Source: CBDBJL01 sp965206365 (GTDB lineage: Bacteria > Pseudomonadota > Alphaproteobacteria > JABAAW01 > JAHZMA01). Taken from it: a stretch of DNA of 64,000 nucleotides. Of this stretch, positions 61,868 through 64,000 are shown one piece after another. The stretch spans positions 156,018 to 220,017 of the forward strand of contig CBDBJL010000004.1 of NCBI GenBank assembly GCA_965206365.1, read 5' to 3'. How positions within the stretch are numbered: position 1 is the first letter of the stretch; the number at the start of each line of letters is the position of its first letter. The notes under the pieces were generated by a model that saw nothing but the letters and a program-made list of their open reading frames with translations, searched no databases and was not told the origin of the DNA. Made by a program: the position numbers and the translations under genes.

Positions 61868-62769
61868 TTAGTTGGCGCAAACGAAAGGGCGGTGAATTTA
61901 CGGGGTTAAAATCGGCTGAAATCACACTGTGCGGAATCACCCAACATACCAGCTTTATCAAATTCCCTACCATCACCAAAGCATTAGAATTGGGTGATAT
62001 TATTGATATTTTCTACGAGAAAAAATCAATTCTAAAAGCTATTATAGTTGGCATTGATTATGATGGTAAGGCGGGCACTACCCGCGCTACCCTCTCGCCC
62101 CTATGGCGATATGCCGGGCAATCTGCCCCCGCGCAATATGGGCAAATGCGCAATATTTCTTTGGCAGGATTGTTGAATAATATTTTGCCCGAAAATATTA
62201 AGCTAAAAGTGGATAGTAAAGATTTCTCTGAAATTATCCCGATTTTTACCATATTGCCGTGGGGCTTTAATGTTGCCGCCATTGCTGAGAATTTACAAGA
62301 TTTTGGCAAGCTGATTTACGCGCCAGATGGGCGCACTATAAAGCATTTTACCCCCAGCCCCAAAGCCGTTGCTAATTTTGTTGAAACGCAAAATATTACG
62401 CGCATAAATAGATCGGAAGCGTTATTTTCCCAAGCCAAATTTGAATTGATAAGCCAAGATAATGCCACATCTAATACAACGCGTAAAGATGCCATAACTG
62501 TGCGTTACACCTTAAATCATGAGGCAATCAATGCCGAATTGGCAGCGCAAACAAAAGCGCGCGCCTTGCGCCTTACGCACCTTGCCGATTTTGTTGAACT
62601 TGCCACCACGGCCGGCAATCAGCCACTTGCCAAGCCGGGCGATAAAATAAATATCGATAGCCATATCGCATTGGGCACCTTTGTAGTGCGCGAAACCAGC
62701 ATTATGATCTCGCCTGCGCGGGGTAGAGAAATTATTTATAAGGCAATTCCGGCAGAGGTATTTCAATGA
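61864..62769 (+). CDS. Baseplate hub protein (Mu gpP, gp44)
   Basis: 301 residues with the hub pattern: FTGLKSAEITLCGITQHTSF, LELGDIIDIFYEKKSI, LSPLWRYAGQSAPAQYGQM, LQDFGKLIYAPDGRTI and ELATTAGNQPLAKPGDKINI. It forms the central hub of the baseplate. It overlaps gpV by 4 bases. Confidence 0.85.
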   Translation: MISWRKRKGGEFTGLKSAEITLCGITQHTSFIKFPTITKALELGDIIDIFYEKKSILKAIIVGIDYDGKAGTTRATLSPLWRYAGQSAPAQYGQMRNISLAGLLNNILPENIKLKVDSKDFSEIIPIFTILPWGFNVAAIAENLQDFGKLIYAPDGRTIKHFTPSPKAVANFVETQNITRINRSEALFSQAKFELISQDNATSNTTRKDAITVRYTLNHEAINAELAAQTKARALRLTHLADFVELATTAGNQPLAKPGDKINIDSHIALGTFVVRETSIMISPARGREIIYKAIPAEVFQ

Positions 62770-63221
62770 AAATCCTCAATTTTTTAGGCAAAATTACCTT
62801 AGGCAAAATTACGGGTGGCGATAATCGGCAAAACCAAATTCAAGCCAATAATCAGCTGCTGGATTCTGTTGCCAATTTACAACCCTATGGCATTGCATCG
62901 CACACCCCAAAAGATGCGCCAGCCTTGGCTATTTTCACTGCCGACCAGCGCATTGTGATTTTGGCAGGAAGCCCTAAAGATGCCCCCGAAGCCAAAGCTG
63001 GCGAAGTGATAATTTATGCAAAAGCGGGGCAGAAGATCACCCTAAATTCAGAAGGAATCACAATTGAAGCCGATGAAGTGAAAATAGAGGCGGATAGCAT
63101 TAAAATCGGCAAATTAGAAATCACCCCCAGCGCGATCAAATTTAACCAAATTGCGTTAGCAAAAGTTGGCGATGCGGTTTCTACCCCAACGGGTCCTGGC
63201 ACCATTACCGGAGGAGCGTGA
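62766..63221 (+). CDS. Baseplate assembly/spike protein V (Mu gp45)
   Basis: 151 residues. The OB-like part (YGIASHTPKDAPALAIFTAD, RIVILAGSPKDAPEAKAGEV) is followed by a beta-helical repeat (NSEGITIEADEVKIEADSIK) typical of the membrane-piercing spike, ending TPTGPGTITGGA. It trimerises as the central spike. Confidence 0.88.
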   Translation: MKILNFLGKITLGKITGGDNRQNQIQANNQLLDSVANLQPYGIASHTPKDAPALAIFTADQRIVILAGSPKDAPEAKAGEVIIYAKAGQKITLNSEGITIEADEVKIEADSIKIGKLEITPSAIKFNQIALAKVGDAVSTPTGPGTITGGA

Positions 63222-63616
63222 TGCAATTATCAATTGAAACTAAACAAGGCAAACCATTTTGGGGCATTATAGGTAAGGGGGGTGCGAAGTTGCTAACCGC
63301 AACAACCCCCCTTAACCCCCCGCTGTCGCAACCCTTAAAAAACAATAATTCATCGCAGGCGATTGCTGGCGTGGTGATTTTTACCAATTCTGGCAAATGG
63401 TGGGGCGGTGAAATTGGTAGCGATATTCATCTTGCTTTTCGCCAAGGCCTAACTAGCGAAACCGCGGTTACCCAGCGCGAAAGACTTGAGGAATCTTTGG
63501 CAATTTTAACTGAAAACAACCTTGTTAGTGAAATTAATATCCGTGCTTTTGCCAGCGCGGGGCGGATAAATTTTGCGATTAAAATTGACCAAAACGATAT
63601 TTTAAGGATCCTTTGA
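63218..63616 (+). CDS. Baseplate protein gp46-like, with in-frame palindromic element
   Basis: 132 residues. The GP46 (PF07409) features are WWGGEIGSDIHLAFRQGLTS-like, ERLEESLAILTENNLVSEIN and a C-terminal IKIDQNDILRIL. Residues ~19-36 (KGGAKLLTATTPLNPPLS) are coded by a palindromic element at 63274-63323, so the protein is longer than usual near its N-terminus. It lies between gpV and gpJ genes, as in Mu. Confidence 0.8.
   Translation: MMQLSIETKQGKPFWGIIGKGGAKLLTATTPLNPPLSQPLKNNNSSQAIAGVVIFTNSGKWWGGEIGSDIHLAFRQGLTSETAVTQRERLEESLAILTENNLVSEINIRAFASAGRINFAIKIDQNDILRIL
63274..63323. repeat. G/C-run palindromic element inside gp46-like gene (in frame)
   Basis: taaggggggtgcgaagttgctaaccgcaacaaccccccttaaccccccgc: arms taagggggg/ccccccttaa with apical gttgc-taacc-gcaac. 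Orientation is opposite to the portal copy, and the peptide (KGGAKLL...TTPLNPP) resembles those in the ParB-like and MuA-like proteins. Confidence 0.85.
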
Positions 63617-64000
63617 ATGCCGATTAAAATACTTTCTGAAAATGAGATCAAAGCCAATATGGTTGATGATTTGGTTGCCCGCACATTCGACCCATCGGTG
63701 CGCCTAAGCGCACACCCCTTAAATATTTTATCGTCGGTTTTGGCGGCAAGCCTATCAGATTTATACGGCCAGTTAGATGTGGCAATTACCAACAGCTTTG
63801 TAACCACCGCCACTGCGGTTGATTTGGATCGGCTTGGTAATGTATGGAATCTCCAGCGCGCACCCGCCACCAAAGCTACGGGTATGGTTATTTTTACCGG
63901 ATCTGTGGGCGGTATCATTGCCCCAAAAACCGTACTGGCTTCAAATTCTGGCATTAAATTTTTAACAACCAACCAGCTGGCCGGGGTAATTGCAGAAGAT
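63617..64000 (+). CDS. Baseplate J-like protein (Mu gp47), partial
   Basis: The first 128 residues of a gpJ-type baseplate protein, cut by the window end: MPIKILSENEIKANMVDDLV, LNILSSVLAASLSDLYGQLD, FVTTATAVDLDRLGNVWNLQ, RAPATKATGMVIFTG and PAGT-like TVLASNSGIKFLT. It forms wedges around the hub. The ATG at 63617 lies just after the gp46-like stop. Confidence 0.88.
   Translation, partial: MPIKILSENEIKANMVDDLVARTFDPSVRLSAHPLNILSSVLAASLSDLYGQLDVAITNSFVTTATAVDLDRLGNVWNLQRAPATKATGMVIFTGSVGGIIAPKTVLASNSGIKFLTTNQLAGVIAED

Noticed and set aside
36112..63323. CRISPR array or transcription terminators as explanation of the G/C-run repeats
   Set aside because: No regular spacer-repeat spacing and no cas genes; several copies lie inside coding sequences and lack T-tracts, so terminator function cannot explain them as a group.

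Overview
The window looks like an AT-rich alphaproteobacterial chromosome carrying a defence-type island at the left, a housekeeping/catabolic block in the middle and most of a Mu-like prophage at the right. The alphaproteobacterial guess rests on the type of the methylated-amine operon, the tRNA without encoded CCA and the phage family. No rRNA or ribosomal protein gene is present, so genus and order cannot be fixed.

1-9.6 kb: accessory/defence island, visibly richer in GC than the rest. It holds the start of a type I restriction methylase (hsdM, minus strand) with an overlapping small HTH gene, a TM0106-type RecB-nuclease/SF1-helicase gene split by a complete IS605-type element (TnpA + TnpB), and a single-chain GmrSD-like (DUF262/DUF1524) type IV restriction gene whose 5' end has been replaced by an IS200-type element. 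A fragment of a second R-M enzyme, tRNA-like 3' debris and an imperfect direct repeat follow, then an intact tRNA-Arg(CCU).

9.7-22.2 kb: one minus-strand gene cluster that reads as trimethylamine N-oxide / methylated amine use: glutamine-synthetase-like GmaS, three N-methylglutamate synthase subunits (MgsA/B/C), two unrecognised small proteins, a TMAO-type ABC transporter (binding protein, ATPase, fused double permease) and a DUF1989-GcvT fusion matching TMAO demethylase (Tdm). The dimethylamine monooxygenase and N-methylglutamate dehydrogenase genes are not in the window.

22.2-26.16 kb: degraded ankyrin-repeat genes (two pseudogenes, one intact secreted or anchored copy and one 5' duplication) and a truncated ORF that abuts the prophage.

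About 26.16 kb to beyond 64 kb: a Mu-like transposable prophage with BcepMu-like architecture. The early region (MuA, MuB, Gam, DnaB, GemA, methylases) runs leftward from a CI/early switch near 39 kb. The late region runs rightward from a Mor-like activator gene at 41.9 kb: lysis, terminase, portal, MuF with a C-terminal ADP-ribosyltransferase toxin-like domain, a cargo block, protease/scaffold, capsid, tail sheath and tube, tail chaperone with a -1 frameshift site, tape measure, and baseplate up to a gpJ-like gene cut by the window end.

The most unusual feature is a family of G/C-run palindromic elements of about 50-100 bp. They are scattered through the prophage and occur once in the neighbouring chromosome. 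Several sit in frame inside protein genes (MuA, a ParB-like gene, portal, a head gene, gp46), in a manner reminiscent of Rickettsia palindromic elements.
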